Below, piece by piece: positions 6,207-7,793 of a stretch of DNA of 7,793 nt. The notes beneath the pieces were generated by a model. That model worked only from the letters and a program-made list of their open reading frames with translations. It ran no database searches and was not told where the DNA came from. How positions within the stretch are numbered: position 1 is the stretch's first letter; each line of letters opens with the position of its first letter. The stretch covers positions 1-7,793 of the forward strand of contig JACQHA010000365.1 in NCBI GenBank assembly GCA_016199255.1. Direction: 5' to 3'. The DNA is from Deinococcus sp. (GTDB lineage Bacteria > Deinococcota > Deinococci > JACQHA01). A program made the translations under genes and the position numbers.

Positions 6207-7793
6207 ATGAGCGACCACTACTTGCCCCAGATCAACAGCCCAGCAGACTTGAAGCAAGTGCCCTTGAGCGAGCTGCCGGCAGTGTGTGCCGAGCTGCGCG
6301 CCGAGATCATCGAAGTAGTGTCAGCCGTAGGCGGCCACCTGGCGTCGCCTCTGGGGGCGGTGGAGCTGGCCGCTGCCCTGCATTATGTGTTCAACTCCCC
6401 CTGGGACCGGATGGTGTGGGACGTGGGGCACCAGGCCTATGCCCACAAGCTATTGACTGGCCGGCGGCAGCGCTTTGCTACCCTCAAGCAGCAGGGGGGG
6501 ATCTCGGGGTTCTGCAAGACCCAGGAGAGCGAGCATGATGCGCTCACTGTGGGCCATGCCTCCACCTCCCTGGCGGCGGCGCTGGGCATGGCCATTGCCC
6601 GGGACCTGCAAAAAGAAGACCGGGAGATTGTGGCGGTGATTGGCGATGGCGGCTTAACTGGCGGCATGGCGCTGGCGGCGCTCAACCAGCTAGGGTCCCA
6701 GGGGCGAAAGGTGCTGGTGATTATTAACGACAACCAGATGTCCATAAGCCCCAATGTGGGGGCTTTGAAAAAGTATCTGAACCGGGCCCGGCTGCACCCC
6801 ACCTACCGGGAGCTGATGACCGAAGTGTCCCACTTTTTAGAGCATGTGCCTTTCTTAAGAGAGGGTGCCTCCCGGGCCAAGGACGCCATCAAGGACCTCT
6901 TAATGTCCCACCGGCCCTTTGAAGCCTGGGGCTTTGAATATTACGGCCCGGTCAATGGCCACGATGTGATTGAGCTGGTGAAAACCCTGCAGCACATGCG
7001 CCCCCTGAAGGGGCCTACCATTTTGCATGCCCTGACCCAGAAGGGCTATGGCTACGCGTTGGCCGAGCAGGACCCGGTGAAGTGGCATAGCCCGGGGCTC
7101 TTTAAGATTGACACCGGCGAGGTGGTGACAAGCAGTAGCTACACGTTCTCCAACGCCTTTGGCGATGCGCTCATTGAGCTGGCGGCCACTGACCCCAGGG
7201 TGGTGTGCATCACCCCGGCCATGCGCGAGGGCAGTGGCCTGGTGGAGTTCGAAAAGCGCTTCCCCGAGCGCTACGTGGACGTGGGCATCGCCGAAGATGT
7301 GGCGGTGACCTGTGCCGCCGGGCTGGCGCTGCGCGGCATGCGCCCGGTGGTGGCCATCTACTCCACCTTCCTGCAGCGCGCCTACGACCAAGTGATTCAT
7401 GACATTGCCCTGGATAACCTGCCGGTGCTGTTCTGTATTGACCGGGCCGGGCTGGTGGGTGCCGACGGCCCCACCCACCACGGGGTGTTTGACCTGTCTT
7501 ATTTGCGCTGCATTCCCAACCTCGCGTTACTGGCGCCTACCAATGCCCTGGAGCTCAAGGAGATGATGCGCCTGGGGCTAGCGCAGGGCGGCCCGGTGGC
7601 CATCCGCTACCCAAGGGGTAATGCCCCAAGGGTGGCGCAGCTGGACACGCCCCTGGCATGGGGCAAGGGCGAGGTGCTGCGCCGCGGCGCCGACCTGGCC
7701 CTTCTTGGCATCGGCCTCACTGTCTCCTATGCCCTGCGGGCCGCGGAGCTCTTGGCTCATCAAGGCATCCGCGCCACGGTGGTCAATGCCCGG
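6207..7793 (+). CDS. dxs: 1-Deoxy-D-xylulose-5-phosphate synthase, 3' end beyond window
   Basis: DXS condenses pyruvate and glyceraldehyde 3-phosphate with loss of CO2, using thiamine diphosphate and a divalent metal in the cytoplasm. It is the first step of the MEP isoprenoid pathway and also feeds thiamine and pyridoxal synthesis. The 529 codons present cover the N-terminal thiamine-binding domain, the central pyrimidine-binding domain and the start of the C-terminal domain; about 90-100 residues are missing, judged from the usual length near 620-630. Visible landmarks are the catalytic-region H44 in GGHLAS, DVGHQAYAHKLLTGRR, GDG (146-148) with TGGMALAALN, NDN (174-176) with MSISPNVGA, TPAMREGSGL from T336, E363 in GIAEDVAVT, YSTFLQRAYDQV and DRAGLVGADGPTHHG. 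ATG6207 gives the standard N-terminus (INSPADLK...LPAVCAELR). The ribosome binding site is weak, and the ATPase stop is only 9 bases upstream, so translational coupling is plausible. Confidence 0.97.
   Translation, partial: MSDHYLPQINSPADLKQVPLSELPAVCAELRAEIIEVVSAVGGHLASPLGAVELAAALHYVFNSPWDRMVWDVGHQAYAHKLLTGRRQRFATLKQQGGISGFCKTQESEHDALTVGHASTSLAAALGMAIARDLQKEDREIVAVIGDGGLTGGMALAALNQLGSQGRKVLVIINDNQMSISPNVGALKKYLNRARLHPTYRELMTEVSHFLEHVPFLREGASRAKDAIKDLLMSHRPFEAWGFEYYGPVNGHDVIELVKTLQHMRPLKGPTILHALTQKGYGYALAEQDPVKWHSPGLFKIDTGEVVTSSSYTFSNAFGDALIELAATDPRVVCITPAMREGSGLVEFEKRFPERYVDVGIAEDVAVTCAAGLALRGMRPVVAIYSTFLQRAYDQVIHDIALDNLPVLFCIDRAGLVGADGPTHHGVFDLSYLRCIPNLALLAPTNALELKEMMRLGLAQGGPVAIRYPRGNAPRVAQLDTPLAWGKGEVLRRGADLALLGIGLTVSYALRAAELLAHQGIRATVVNAR

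Noticed and set aside
6035..6538. 167-codon plus-strand frame spanning the ATPase end and dxs start
   Set aside because: It overlaps both conserved genes in another frame and gives a low-complexity Arg/Gly/Ala-rich product.
6900..7481. 193-codon minus-strand open frame opposite dxs
   Set aside because: It lies wholly inside a clearly conserved dxs frame and is expected from GC-rich codon bias; its product shows no recognisable family.

Overview
The window is a GC-rich stretch of bacterial DNA with four genes, all on the + strand: an LptD/OstA-like outer-membrane protein (64-1800), a CNNM/CorC-type CBS-domain membrane protein (2114-3430), a P-type (PII) cation-transporting ATPase (about 3483-6197) and the first 529 codons of 1-deoxy-D-xylulose-5-phosphate synthase (6207 to the window end). 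Gene density is high, third codon positions are mostly G or C, and long open frames on the opposite strand are composition shadows. The LptD-like protein implies a diderm cell. The DXS carries variants (GIAEDVAVT, TPAMREGSGLVEF, SEHDALTVGHAS) that resemble, from memory, the Deinococcus enzyme more than the Escherichia or Bacillus enzymes. A Deinococcota or allied diderm is therefore my best guess, but it is an inference and was not tested with a tree.

Region by region. Bases 1-63 carry the right half of a palindromic element (12-bp perfect palindrome followed by GCCCCTAC) and no clear gene. The LptD-like gene follows; it encodes a signal peptide, an N-terminal OstA-like beta domain and a compact barrel region. 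A 313-bp gap (1801-2113) contains an AT-rich island that may hold a promoter, then a conspicuous GC-rich composite: a 9-bp inverted repeat, five tandem 17-21 bp units built on GCCGCCCCATGGG, and outer inverted ends GTAGGGGC / GCCCCTAC. A small hairpin and a good Shine-Dalgarno sequence then lead into the CNNM gene. From there the CNNM gene, ATPase and dxs are tightly packed, with a gap of about 50 bp holding a third, degenerate palindrome and then a gap of 9 bp. They are probably cotranscribed.

How the genes fit together. The CNNM protein and the ATPase look like a divalent-cation handling pair (probably Mg2+ for the first, Ca2+ or Mn2+ for the second). dxs opens the MEP isoprenoid pathway and needs thiamine diphosphate and a divalent metal, so the linkage may be functional, but it could equally be a housekeeping arrangement. 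LptD belongs to outer-membrane assembly and is probably a separate transcription unit.

I see no convincing undescribed multi-gene system. The least explained signals are the palindrome/tandem-repeat elements in or next to three intergenic gaps, and the compact, aromatic-poor LptD-like barrel that still keeps a 2+2 cysteine layout.
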